Assembly (NCBI RefSeq): GCF_910592395.1
Contig: NC_088310.1
Span: 16,685,501-16,749,500, forward strand
Direction: 5' to 3'
DNA length: 64,000 nucleotides
From: Lineus longissimus
Lineage: Eukaryota; Nemertea; Pilidiophora; Heteronemertea; Lineidae
Below the pieces are notes generated by a model that saw only the letters and a program-made list of their open reading frames with translations, ran no database searches and was not told where the DNA came from. Each line of letters begins with the position of its first letter. Within the stretch, counting starts at the first letter, position 1. Positions 12,734-23,479 of this stretch are shown here, piece by piece. The position numbers and the translations under genes were made by a program.

Positions 12734-13772
12734 TTAGATTGAAAAGCGATTTGTAGATGATATGAATTTTAGGGTTGATTTGATAAGGAGAGCATTTTCG
12801 AGGTTGGAGAAAGATGGATGGCCGTTGAGAAGGATGTTTGAGTTTAGAGTTGCATTATGGAAGTGTGTTATTTGAAGGGTATTGGCGATTAGGGAGTTGC
12901 GTTGGTTTTCGTACTTAGGACAGTCGAGAAGAAAGTGTGAAGAGGTTTCCGGAACATGCATAGGGCACATGAGGCAAGTGGGGTTTTCAGAAACGTGGTT
13001 TAGGTATAGGTCAGATGTTAGTCCGCTGCAATTGTTTCGCATACGTGTGAGAATGATGTTAAGTGGGCGAGGGCCGATGTTTAGCCAGGAGGGGATTGGT
13101 TTGATAGAGAATTCTGGCAGTTTGGCTAGGGAATATTTGAAACAGTTTAGAGTTGGTTTCGCACGTATAGAAAGGGCGAGAGCATTCCAGTCGCGGATTG
13201 TAGAAGGGAAGAAGCTTGAGTAGAGGTTATTAGTGCGGCAAATGAAAGGTGTTATATTGTTGTTTGTAGCTAAACGTGTGTTATGGTAGTGACTATCGAC
13301 GGTTAGTTCTGGGATGAGGTCTTTGAGGTAGGTTGGTGCAAGTCCGTTAAAAATTTTGTAGAACATCACGAGGCGGTGGAATTTCCTGAGCTTTTCGAGT
13401 GGTAGAAGGCCAGATTCTCTGTAAAGGTCGCGGTGGTGAGAGCTGATTGTTAATCCTGTTATACATCGCATTGCATTGATTTGAGTTTTTTCCAGTTTTG
13501 CTGCTAAGTTCTGGGGGAGTCCGTCCCATACTACGTCTGCGTATTCGAGCTTGCTTCTGACAAATGTCTTGTAGAGCGTTAGTAAAGTTTGTTTATCCGT
13601 TTTGTATTTGATGTTTTGTGGTATGCCAAGTCTTCGGTTTGCGCGGTCGTAACGATTGACTGGATATGGTCGTCCCAGGTTCCTTTGTCGTTGAAAGTTA
13701 ATCCGAGGTGCTTGTCTGACTTGGCTCGATCAATTGCGACGTTGTTGAGATGACAGTGGATAACAGAGGGTT
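12734..13772 (-). pseudogene. LINE-A reverse transcriptase thumb and C-terminal Cys/His region
   Basis: This is the 3' part of the LINE-A ORF, cut off from the rest by LINE-B. The frame at 13772-13579 resumes with HLNNVAIDRAKSDKHLGLTF, the palm-to-thumb stretch that follows the RT catalytic box in CR1/L2/Jockey-group LINEs. A second frame (13471-12734) holds LVMFYKIFNGLAPTYLKDL and a Cys-rich end, CLMCPMHVPETSSHFLLDC, which resembles the C-terminal zinc motif of these elements. A frameshift near 13500-13580 breaks it. RT would copy the element's RNA at a nicked target site. This copy is inactive. Confidence 0.85.
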
Positions 13773-13799
13773 GTCTCCGCCTCCGAGGGAGACTGGCCT

Positions 13800-13965
13800 C
13801 CTTAGCCTTGGCCGGCAACTAGTCTAGGAGATGGAAAACTCTGATATAAACCCAGGCAGATGCTGCTCGATCAGCCTTGGCCGGCAAGGCATCTAGGAGA
13901 AGGAACACTCCAAAAAACAAACCGGGGAGATGTCACTCGTTAGCCTTGGCAGGCAAGAATCTAAA
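13800..13965 (+). repeat. LINE-B 5' UTR tandem repeat (three imperfect ~68-bp copies)
   Basis: Copies begin with ttagccttggccggcaa at about 13802, a near-match at about 13872, and a shorter diverged one at about 13941. Tandem units at the 5' end of LINEs commonly carry internal promoter activity. Here that is an inference from position only. Confidence 0.8.
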
Positions 13966-14101
13966 GCGGACAGGTGGAGCCCGAGAGCCCTGACAGGCAG
14001 TCCACCTAAGGGTAGAGGAACCCCATACAAAGCCTAACCACCGAAGACGGAGGACACCAGCCGACACGGCGTGGGAGAAATCGGGTGTCCACGCGTAGCA
14101 G

Positions 14102-16882
14102 ATGATAACCATGCAACAAACCTTAGATCGATGTGGTGTCGTCATTATGGGTAAACGCCAGGTAACGACGATGCCGGGCCTCCAGCCTCGAAGGGGCCCA
14201 CCACCAGCTACTGGCACCTCTGTACCTCCCAATGTGACTGGGGGAGAGCAGAGTAAAGCTACTAGTCACAAGATGAAAATTATGCAATGGAATGCAGAAG
14301 GAGTACGACGTAAGAAAACCGAACTCCAACACTTCCTCAAGGCCCACGAAGTCGATGTATGCTGCATCCAAGAAACGCATCTCAACAGTGCACACCGGTT
14401 CTCTATCAGAGGATATGAATCCTACAGACAGGACAGAGAAAATCGCCCAAAGGGAGGGGTGCTTACACTTGTGAGAAACAACATCGCGTCAGCAGAAACC
14501 AGAAGATCAGGAACAGCAGAAACTGAGTCGCTGACTGTAAGTCTAATCCTACCAAAGGATAACTTTACAGTATGTAATCTTTACTCACCAACTGACAAAG
14601 CAATGCTGAACGACATATCACCAGACTCAGAGGACTGGATCACTGTCGGAGACTTCAATAGCCACTCACCAAGTTGGGGATACCAGGACCTAGACTCAAA
14701 GAGTGAGGAGGTAGAACAGTGGATAACAGACAACCAGTGGGTCCTCAATAACCAGCCAGACGATGAACCGACCTTCTACTCAAGAGCCTGGAGATCGACT
14801 AGCAGCCCTGACCTAGCCATAGCGACAGACAAGATAGAGAAAATCACCAAAAGGGAAGTCTGTGAGCAGTTAGGTGGCAGCGATCACAAACCTATCGTTT
14901 TGACCATAGGCAAACAAGCAAAGCCAGAAGACCAGTATATGCCGCCCAGCTGGAACTACAAGAATGCCAACTGGCCTCTCTTCAAAACACTGACCAACAG
15001 GACAACACAGTCTCTCATAGTCTCAAAGCGAAACGTTGACAGAAATGCAGCTGTCTTTAACTCCGCCATACTTGAAGCAGCAAAGCTTTCAATACCACGA
15101 GGGAGACGTAAGGACTACAAGCCGTATTGGAGTACTGCTCTGGACAACCTACACAAGCAACTGTGTGAAGCAAGAGAGATAATGGAGAATCACCAATCAG
15201 ACCAAAATGTCGCCAAACATAACCAAGCCAAAGCACTTTTCAACCGGGAAAAGTTGCAGCAAATGCGCACTAGCTGGAGTGAGAAAACTGCTTCCCTAAA
15301 CATGGAGAAAGACTCACAAAAACTTTGGCAACTAACCAAAACTCTGAATGATGACAACTGGAAAAGAGCCAAAATCACTCTACAAACTGAGCGAGGCCTA
15401 GTGACTGGTAAAGCAGCTGCAAACCCCCTCGCTCACAGCTATCAACAGGAGAGTGAAACCAAAGTCACCAGGGAGAGAACAAAAGAGGTGAGAGAGAAAA
15501 TGGAAGAAATCAAAGGGAAAACAACATCTAAGCCAGACGCATGCATGACTGAATCCATTTCCCTCCAAGAACTGGAATCAGCCCTAGGAAAACTAAAGAT
15601 GAAGAAAGCCCCAGGCCCTGATGAGATTACCAATGATATGCTAAAAAACCTCGGATCCGGAGCCAAGAACGTACTCCTCCAGATATTCAATCACAGCTGG
15701 AAGACTGGTCGAGTACCAACAAAATGGAAAGAGGCCAACATCACTCCTATACACAAGAAAGGCAAAGACAAGAAAAGCCCGAAGAGCTATAGACCTATAA
15801 GCCTACTTAGTTGTGTCGGTAAGCTGATGGAGAGAATCGTCAACAAAAGACTTATTTGGTATCTAGAGAGCAAATCACTCCTTAACCACACCCAGTCTGG
15901 ATACAGGCAACACAGAAGCACTGAAGACCAGCTCGCCTACCTAGCACAAGGCATCGAAAATGCCTTTCAGGAGAAGAAACACGTCATTGCTGTCTTCTTC
16001 GATCTTTCGAAGGCTTTTGACAAGGTCTGGAAAGAAGGGCTTCTCCTGCAGTTACTCGAGATAGGTATCCAAGGGAAAATGCACTACTGGCTACGAAACT
16101 TCCTTCACAACCGCAGCGCAAGAGTTAAAATTGATGGTACCACCAGCAACCTCGTGAATTTGAGAGAAGGCGTTCCACAAGGAGGAGGTATCTCACCCAC
16201 CCTTTTTTTGGTGTACATCGATACCATCACAGCATCCTTTGAAGAACACATTGGCAACACAGCTTGGACTGCCTGCCGATATGTATCAACAGCCATCAAG
16301 AGATCTCAGACCATGGTAAACCAAGTGGAACTCTGGGCGAAAAAGTGGTTCGTTGATGTCAACATTGCTAAGATGGCCAGCATCCTTTTCTCATTATCAA
16401 CGAAGAAGGAAGAAATCAACCTTCACATGGGAACACAACCAATACCCCAAGTGGAATCAACTGTCTTCCTAGGAGGAACCATAGACAAGCGCCTGACATG
16501 GAACCCACACATCCAAGCAATCCAGGAAAAGGCTATCAAGAAATTATCACTGATGAAAAAGCTGGCAGGAACGACTTGGGGAGCCACGACCAAAATCCTC
16601 AGACAAGTATATATAGGGGCAGTGAGACCAATCATGGAGTACGCCTCTGCCACATGGGTAACTGCATCTGACACTACCAAAGCAAAGCTGGACAAAGTGC
16701 AAAATATGGGCCTTAGAATCATCCTTGGAGGAATGCGAAGCACACCAATTAGGGACATGGAGAAAACAGCTGCCATTCAACCCCTAGAGTTAAGAAGAGA
16801 ATACAAGACTCTGATACAGGGAGAAAAAAGTAACCGGTTAAAGACCCATCCCCTACACCACGTGCTCCGAAAGAACCGTTGA
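14102..16882 (+). CDS. LINE-B endonuclease and reverse transcriptase polyprotein (RT active site deleted)
   Basis: This 926-residue frame is the longest in the window. After a ~60-residue leader comes an apurinic endonuclease with IQETHL (about residue 89), GDFNSHSPSWG (about 193) and GSDHKPI (about 270), so its catalytic residues look intact. RT follows with KKAPGPDEITNDML, ANITPIHKKGKDKK, SYRPISLLSCVGKLMERI, FFDLSKAFDKVW and GVPQGGGISPTL. Where the YADD-type box should follow, the sequence passes from HIGNTA straight to WTACRYVSTA (about 16250-16280). About seven residues are missing in frame, including the two catalytic aspartates. The ORF stays open, so a protein may still be made, but RT activity is not expected. 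The ORF stops where the RNase H frame begins. Confidence 0.9.
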   Translation: MITMQQTLDRCGVVIMGKRQVTTMPGLQPRRGPPPATGTSVPPNVTGGEQSKATSHKMKIMQWNAEGVRRKKTELQHFLKAHEVDVCCIQETHLNSAHRFSIRGYESYRQDRENRPKGGVLTLVRNNIASAETRRSGTAETESLTVSLILPKDNFTVCNLYSPTDKAMLNDISPDSEDWITVGDFNSHSPSWGYQDLDSKSEEVEQWITDNQWVLNNQPDDEPTFYSRAWRSTSSPDLAIATDKIEKITKREVCEQLGGSDHKPIVLTIGKQAKPEDQYMPPSWNYKNANWPLFKTLTNRTTQSLIVSKRNVDRNAAVFNSAILEAAKLSIPRGRRKDYKPYWSTALDNLHKQLCEAREIMENHQSDQNVAKHNQAKALFNREKLQQMRTSWSEKTASLNMEKDSQKLWQLTKTLNDDNWKRAKITLQTERGLVTGKAAANPLAHSYQQESETKVTRERTKEVREKMEEIKGKTTSKPDACMTESISLQELESALGKLKMKKAPGPDEITNDMLKNLGSGAKNVLLQIFNHSWKTGRVPTKWKEANITPIHKKGKDKKSPKSYRPISLLSCVGKLMERIVNKRLIWYLESKSLLNHTQSGYRQHRSTEDQLAYLAQGIENAFQEKKHVIAVFFDLSKAFDKVWKEGLLLQLLEIGIQGKMHYWLRNFLHNRSARVKIDGTTSNLVNLREGVPQGGGISPTLFLVYIDTITASFEEHIGNTAWTACRYVSTAIKRSQTMVNQVELWAKKWFVDVNIAKMASILFSLSTKKEEINLHMGTQPIPQVESTVFLGGTIDKRLTWNPHIQAIQEKAIKKLSLMKKLAGTTWGATTKILRQVYIGAVRPIMEYASATWVTASDTTKAKLDKVQNMGLRIILGGMRSTPIRDMEKTAAIQPLELRREYKTLIQGEKSNRLKTHPLHHVLRKNR

Positions 16883-17796
16883 CGAGGCTGAAACGCAAGA
16901 GCATCAACACCATCACGAAGGCCCTGCAAAAGGAACACCAGGACATACTGGAAAGCGAACCTGATCTATGCGAAGACCTCACAATCCCCAACTGGTCAAG
17001 GGAACGTAATCTTCCAGAGATAGAGTTCCATGTTCCAAGCCTCGAGCAAAAAGGATCCGCAAGGCCAGAAGTCCAGAAGGCACTCACCCTCGAGATGATA
17101 GACAGAAAGTATCCCCATGGTACCTGGACACACGTCTATACAAATGGCTCATCTCAGAATGCAGTTAGCAATGGAGGAAGTGGTGTTTTTATCAAACTTC
17201 AAGACAGAAGCTCCCACTCCATATCCGTACCATCCGGCATTCTCTGCTCAAACTACAGAGCTGAGATGCAAGTCCTAACCATAGCCACTGACTATCTGAT
17301 CACCACCCAAGAAGATGTAGGAGACAATCTCGTCCTGCTGACCGACTCTCTGTCCGCATTACAGGCCCTTATGGCTGCAACATCAGACCAACTGACGGAA
17401 AATCTACTGAAGAACCTAAGTAGTCTTCTTCAAGACAGAAGAGTAGTCCTCCAATGGATACCAGCTCACGTAGGAGTACCAGGAAATGAACGAGCAGATC
17501 AATTTGCGAAGGAAGGTAGCAAGCAGCACCAAACAAAAACCAGAATGACCTACCGGGAATCAAAAACATTACTCAAGACGAAGCTGAAAAATCAATGGAG
17601 AGACGACACTGACGGGTACCAGCCATTGAAAGACAGCATCCACCAACTTGACAGAAAAGGCCAAGTCTCCATCTATCGACTCCGTACAGGCCACTGCAAA
17701 CTCCACCAGCGCCTGAAGAGACTTGGGCTCCATCCAACTGCTTCCTGCGAATGTGGACTCAGCGACCAAACGCCAAGGTACATTCTGCAGGACTGA
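16879..17796 (+). pseudogene. LINE-B RNase H and C-terminal region, -1 frame
   Basis: This frame overlaps the end of the RT ORF and is shifted by one base. It has no ATG at its start, so it is probably the C-terminal part of the same protein after an indel near 16880. RNase H motifs are visible: VYTNGSS, YRAEMQVL, LLTDSLSALQAL and WIPAHVGVPGNERAD. The first motif normally carries the first catalytic Asp (YTDGSS) and here has Asn, so RNase H is probably impaired. The frame ends after a Cys-containing stretch (SCECGLSDQTPRYIL). Programmed -1 frameshifting is possible but not supported by an obvious slippery site. Confidence 0.85.
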
Positions 17797-17965
17797 CCCT
17801 TGATGAAAAGAAGACAGGAATTTTGGCCGGAGCCATTGTCACTGAAGACTAAGCTATGGGGAACAGCCGAAGACCTGCAACAAACAGCCGATTTTGTCGC
17901 GGCGCACGACTTGAGGTTATAATGGTCATGAAAATCTGAACGCAGAAGAAAAGAAGTCTCCGCCT

Positions 17966-20433
17966 GCTCGTAATCAGATACAGCGTTTTTGTTACGTTGT
18001 AGGTGATGGCCCATTTCATTGCCCATGCGTAAAGATTGTTTATATCCTGCTGGATTTCGGGTGTGCATGCTATGAGGTTTCGTGATGCGAATGCGAAGTG
18101 TCGTCGGCAAACAGTCTCGTTCTGCCGTTGGTTTCCTCCGTGAGGTCGTTTATGTAGATCAGGAACATCAGTGGGCCTAGGATAGATCCTTGAGGGACGC
18201 CAGCGTTGACTCGAAGCCACTCTGAGGATTTTCCGTTGATTACTACCCGTTGTTGCCTGTCTTGGAGGTAGCTCTTGAACCATGATAGCAGATTTCCTCT
18301 GATTCCAAACTGGTAAAGTTTCAATGCGATGCCTTTATGAGAAGTCTTGTCAAAAGCTTTGGAAATGTCACAGAAAAGTGAGAAAAGTTCCTTCTGTTCA
18401 TCGAGGTCCATTAGTATTTGATGGTTTATTTCGAGGAGTTGGGTAACTGCAGAGTGGTTAGCCAGGAATCCAGATTGGTTCTTCGAGATGAGCAAACGGA
18501 CATGGTTGTAGACATTTCTGTGGACAATTTTTTCGAAAAGTTTTCCTATGACACTGAGGAGGGAAATGGGTCTGCAGTTGGATTTATCGTGCCTGTCACC
18601 TTTCTTGAATATGGGGGTAATGTTTGCTTTTTTCCATGTTTCTGGGAATATGTTTTCATTCAGAGATCTGTTGAAAAGGATGTAGAGCGGTTTGGTCAAT
18701 TGGTCCTTCAATGAATGAACTATGCGAGGGAGCCGTCTGGGCTGATGGCCTTGTTAGTGTCCATGATGGCGATTTGATCGGCGATATCCTGCTCTGTGAT
18801 TATGATGTCGTTGAGCTCGTTGTTGGTGAGGTTTGGGAGTTCTCCTTGGGCGGGTATGTTGGTCTCATCTACGTTGCAGATTTTGGCAAAATGAGCGTTG
18901 AGGTTGTTGGCCTTGGTTGTAGGGTCGTCTACGGACAAGCCATTGACATTTAGTGAAGGAGTTGTGTTTTCTTTGCTTGAACCGCAGATGCTTTTGGCGA
19001 GTTTCCACCAGTTTTTTATCCTTTCTTCCATTCTTCAATTTGTCCGCTATCGTCGAAAGGTGGGAATCCTTTGCCTTTTTGATCAGTGAGATAACGTGGT
19101 TGCGTTGTTTTTTGAAGATATCATAATCGATGTTAGAACCGGATTTCTTTGCTTTTCCAAAGAGCTTGTTTCTTTTGTTGATATCTATTTTGATCTCGGC
19201 GGTTATCCAGTTCTTGTCGTTTGAAGAGAATTTGATCCGCTGGAAGGGGATGTATCTTTTACTTGTCTCAAGTAGGGTGGTGGTGAAGACTTCTACCGCT
19301 ACATTGAGGTTGGCCGTGTGTAGAAGGTTGTCCCAATCCACGCTTGACATTTCTTGTTTGAGGTCGTTCCAGTTTGCCTTGCTGAACTGCCAGATCGGGC
19401 GCTTGAATGCTGCTTTGGGGTTAGTTTGGAGTATGTCGACTACCACGGGACAGTGGTCGCTGATGCGCTGAGGGAGGACGTTTACATCGGAGAAGAAGTC
19501 GGGCTGACCTACAATTATTGGATTAATGAGGGATTGATTGTGAGAAGTGAAGTGTGTCGGAGCATTGACGAGTTGGAACATGTTGAGGGAGTCTATGAGG
19601 AGTGATAGGTGACCTGGGTTGTCTTTCAGTAGGTTTTGGTTGAAGTCTCCAACGAGCATAACCTTTTACTGACCAAACAAGCCGACGACGTTTGGAACGT
19701 TTGCATAAAGTTTGTCCCAGTAGGCGACGGGGAGTGCCGGATTTCTGTAGCCCACACCGATGATCAAGTGGTCCGTTTGGTGGGTCACCTTGACCCACAG
19801 CAGTTCCAGTTCTGGTTCTTCGAGGTGATCTAGGCGTTCGCCGATGAGGGTGTCGGAAAGCTGGAGGCAGACTCCACCACTTGTAATGGTCAGATCCTTT
19901 CGGAATACGTCATGGAAGCTTGGTACTAGGATATCCTGGTCTGTGATGGAGTTGTCTGGTCTGGTTTCGGATATGCATAATATGTGGATGTCAGGTGGAA
20001 GTTCCGCGTAGAGGTTGTCGATTTTGTTGCGCAGGCTGTTGATGTTGATAGAGAAAAGTTTGGGCCCGGGATTTAATTCCACGTCTCCTGATAAGAAGAT
20101 TAGGTTTGAAAAGTTGAAGTGTGTGGTTGGGATTGTCGTGACGCCAGTCCCAGCATGTTCCGATGGAGAAGTGATGGCGAGTAGAATGCAATGAACGGAG
20201 AAAGCTAGCGAAGCTAGGAGTAATATATACAGAATGTACGAGGGAATGGTGTCAGCGGATGTGTTACACCTGGTTGTGCTCAATTTCCTGTTTAGTTTTA
20301 AGGATAGTGCCTTGATGTTGCGTTTCGAAGAGATGAACGAAAGCGATATTTGTTGGAGAGTGATGTAGGACTGGATTGAGAAGGGGTTAAAACGGTTAGC
20401 TTCAGGCGCGTGCCTGGATGAAGTGTGGTGCAT
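17966..20433 (-). pseudogene. LINE-A 2A peptide, endonuclease and reverse transcriptase (frameshifted)
   Basis: The first frame (20433-19666) has about 110 residues with a hydrophobic stretch near residues 64-88, then FLSGDVELNPGP at residues 113-124, a canonical 2A core. Directly after it the endonuclease begins with SININSLRNKID and LCISETRPDNS. A second frame (19659-18865) holds LVGDFNQNLL and ISDHCPVVVD, the remaining endonuclease motifs. RT at 18711-18070 has NCRPISLLSVIGKLFEKIV, FCDISKAFDKTS, GVPQGSILGPLMF and RLFADDTS, so the catalytic FADD is kept. Frame breaks lie near 19660, 18870, 18715 and 18100. 2A sequences are known in several CR1/L2/Crack/Rex1-type LINEs of sea urchin, amphioxus and molluscs. 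Confidence 0.9.
20062..20097 (-). other. 2A-like ribosome-skipping peptide FLSGDVELNPGP
   Basis: The twelve codons fit the D-[VI]-E-x-N-P-G-P consensus exactly. In known 2A sequences the ribosome fails to form the final Gly-Pro bond and continues, releasing an upstream product. Here the skip would separate the N-terminal ~123 residues from the endonuclease-RT. The motif is intact although the element around it is frameshifted. Confidence 0.9.
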
Positions 20434-21061
20434 TGGTGCATAAATGACAAAAAAATGAAGAAGTAGAAAACAGAGCGTCTAAGCATAGCCCTGTATAGGG
20501 CGAGACAGTTGATGAGTGGCGAAAGTGATCGCGGTGAGTGGGCCGGTAGGCCTTGTCGGATGGATGAAATGGATAACGTTTTTAATGTTGTGGCGCGATG
20601 AAATTGATTGTGATGACGGATAAGTTGAACAATGATGATAGAGCATGTTTTTGGTAAACATGGAATTGGTACATGTAATTGTGGTTGAGGTAGCATGTGC
20701 TTATTTTTGGAGGATTAAATGTATGAATGGTGAGGTCTTGTGGTAATGTACAGTGAATAGGAGACGATATCTATAATGATATAGAATTGTTTGGAATTAG
20801 TGGCTGCTTGGTTCGAGATAGTGTCTATCAGGGTGGCAACTGGGGGTGCTGAATAGGTGTTGGCTGATGGTACTGGTAGCAGTTTTGGCTAATGAGAGTC
20901 AAAAGGAATCATGCTGAGGATGGGCCAAGAAGGCCAAAGATCTTATGAGTTGGTTTGAAAATTTTAATAGCCGAGGAGAAGAGTTTAGTTGGATCGCTAG
21001 AAGGAAAGGAGTTTCAAAAGTTAAAGGGGGCAGGTCGGAGAGAAGTTACGATTGCTACATT

Positions 21062-21315
21062 GTTGGCTACGATAAAGAGAGATATTGATATGGCGTCACA
21101 TACGTGATTTAGCCCCCAAGAAAGGCCACAGATACAAGTGTTACATTTTTGACTGCTATAATGAGATATATTGGTGTGGCGTCACATTCATGATTTTGCC
21201 AAGGGAAGGCCACAGATACAAGTGTAATCAATTTCTGACTGTGATAATGAGAGATATTGGTATGGCGTCACATTCATTATTTGGCCAAAGGAAGGCCACA
21301 TTATGCAGGTGAAGT
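21062..21315 (-). repeat. Three ~87-bp tandem copies in the LINE-A 5' region
   Basis: Copies share the words gagatattggtatggcgtcacat and aaggccacagatacaagtg, beginning near 21075, 21162 and 21248 on the + strand. Their place upstream of the LINE-A ORF suggests a 5' UTR promoter array. Confidence 0.82.
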
Positions 21316-21585
21316 ACAAAGGTGTATGACTAGGTCTTCTGTACGATGACTTGGTCTTCTGTAAGATACACGGCTGGATTAAAAGGAGTAGGACTTGGTA
21401 ACCTTGCGGATAAATGTTGGCACAGTGCCAAATATTGATTTGTGTATGCTTTGAATCCTAACCCTTTAAAGTCCTTGAACCATGTTTCTTGACAAGGAGA
21501 GATACTCACATTGTGTGTTGACAAGTAATCCAGGTTTTCGAGTTATTTTCACGTGAACAGTGGAAGATTTTGAATATATATGATA

Positions 21586-23470
21586 TCACTCTTTCCTTGG
21601 TTGCTGCTGCAGCACTGGCTGTTGTGCCTTCACCCCCTCATCGAGAGGTCGCTGCTCCGGCAAGGATACCCTAGTTGCACACACTTTACCTACGTCAGAA
21701 GGCGCCATATCTTGAGCCTCTCCATCGAGCTCCGACGGTCGTCTACTGAGTGCATCAGCAGCTCCATTGAGTCTTCCAGCCAAATTCTAGATCTCAAAGT
21801 CGCCGTAGGAGCTGAGCTCGATTGCCCATCGGTTTCATCGTCCCGACGATTCACACTCTAGTTTGAGAGTGCTCTGGTAGGTTAGCGGCCGTTGGTTGGT
21901 AAGAACGGTGAAAGTAGATCCCCATTAGTAAATATGGAAGTGTCGCAGAGCCCACACGGTAGCCCAGAACTCCTGTCAAAGGTAGCTCAGTTGCGCTCGG
22001 TTTTGTTTAGCGCCTTGATCGCATAGGCGATCACCCGTTCTACTCCATCCTGCTTCTGTGATAGTACCGCTCCGACTGCAAAGTCTGAGGCATCCGTACT
22101 CACAATGAACTGTTCACCCCAACGTGGGTGTCCTAGGATAGGTGGCGATGACAGCTGGAATTTTTAAAAGAGTATCAAAGCTTTGTTGACATGCTTCATC
22201 CCATACAAAACTGACATCCTTTTCCAGTAGCTGGTTTAGGGGTGCAGCAACCCTTGCAAATCCTTCTACGAATCGTCGGTAATACGATGCGAGGCCAAGG
22301 AAACTTCGAACATGTTTCTCACTCCGTGGTATAGGCCAATCCATCACCTTTGCCACATTCTCAGGGTCCGGTCGAATCTGTGTTTTGACACCTCATGGCC
22401 AACATTTATCGTCTTGGGTTGGGCTATTTTGCACTTGCTGGGTTTCAGCTTCAGGTTAGCCTCCCGAAGTCGACTAAAGACCTCCTCTAAGATGATAAGA
22501 TGTTCATCAAAGGCCTATGTGTAGATAAACAAGTCATCTAGGTAAGTTGCCATCACCCTCCAATTCCATTGAACACCTGTTCAATGAGCTTGATAAACAA
22601 AGGTGGACAACCCAAAGCAACCACAACCCAAAGGGGAGACGAGTGAATCGGTACAGGTCTGGTCCTACCAAAAATGCAGTTTTGTCCCGATCTTTTTCTG
22701 CTACAGGGACCCGCCAATAACTGCTGGTAAGATCAAGGGTGGTAAAGACAGTTGACCCTGACATCCCGGACAGAACATCATCTGTCCTCGGAAGGCTGTG
22801 AGCATTCGTCAGTTACTGCGTTCAGCTTTCTGTAATCCACACAGAATCTCAGGTCACCATTCTTCTTCTTTACCAGCACTACCGGTGATGACCACGGCCC
22901 GGTACAATTTTCAACGATTATGTCCTGGGACATGTCACCAACCTGTCCAAAGACCGTGTCGCGTTCATAAAAGGGTAGTCGCCTCGGTTTCTGCTTTATT
23001 GGTGCTACCGGCCCTGTATCAATGGTGTGGGTGACAAGGTGGGCGAGCCCAATATCATTCGTAGTTTTGCTGAAAACATCGGAATTCTGGCGTAGACAAT
23101 CCTTGAGATGGTTGAGTTGTTCTTCGTCTAATTCACAACCCAAGAGGTCAACAGACGGCAGCGTGGAACCAGTCTGTGACTCCTCCTGGGTTCTTGGCCA
23201 AGGGTCTGTATCCTCCTTGGTATTGAATTCCCCAAGCAACTCGTAAGTGCCTCTCACAAGTGGTTCTGAAGTTGGATCTAAACTGTGGAAGTCCCCCACT
23301 AGTTTTCCTTCCCGCACTAGCAGTGGCTGGTCGTCCAGGTTCATGATCCGAACTGGCGTCGTTGCGTCCGCAGCGGTAGCTACTATACGCGCCACAAGTA
23401 CGTCGTTACCCGTTCTTGGTTCCAAAATTCCGTTGAACTTCAGCATGGGATTGCCACGGTAATAATGCAC
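21586..23470 (-). pseudogene. pol: Gypsy reverse transcriptase and RNase H region of pol (frameshifted)
   Basis: The frame at 23470-22778 carries the protease-RT linker and the RT start with PWSSPVVLVKKKNGDLRFC and VDYRKLNAVT. The next frame (22764-22534) has TTLDLTSSYWRVPV and TRLPFGL, then shifts. The catalytic YLDD box is preserved at 22533-22544 in yet another frame. The connection and RNase H start at 22356 with RSFLGLASYYRRFVEGFA, continue with STDASDFAVGAVLSQ, and end with AGRLNGAADALSRRP near 21780, the usual Gypsy RNase H terminus. RT and RNase H convert the RNA genome into DNA. At least four frame breaks and an internal stop make it non-functional. Confidence 0.93.
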
Positions 23471-23479
23471 TCCTCCGTG

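Larger units (their letters stand above)
13783..17955 (+). mobile_element. LINE-B: full-length I/Nimb-like LINE (4.17 kb) inserted inside LINE-A
   Basis: The target duplication gtctccgcct is visible at 13773-13782 and 17956-17965, and the LINE-A RT reading frame resumes across it, so both boundaries are exact. The element has a 5' UTR with tandem repeats, a 926-codon ORF with endonuclease and reverse transcriptase, and an RNase H frame. It ends in an A/G-rich tail (agaagaaaagaa). The EN-RT-RNase H order and the RT sequence suit the I/Nimb/Ingi side of the LINE tree. It is the youngest layer of the stack. Confidence 0.92.
12372..21588 (-). mobile_element. LINE-A: 2A-containing CR1/L2-group non-LTR retrotransposon inserted in the Gypsy pol
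   Basis: On the minus strand the element has a repeat-bearing 5' region (about 21588-20434), an open frame with a 2A-like peptide and apurinic endonuclease (20433-18720), reverse transcriptase (18711-17966 and 13772-12734) and a tail ending in an A-rich run (complement of the T run at 12380-12398). It separates Gypsy RNase H from integrase. The word ctcttt occurs at both proposed edges and could be a short target duplication, but the right edge is uncertain by up to a few hundred bases. LINE-B sits within its RT domain. Without LINE-B it is about 5 kb, near full length for this group. Confidence 0.88.
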
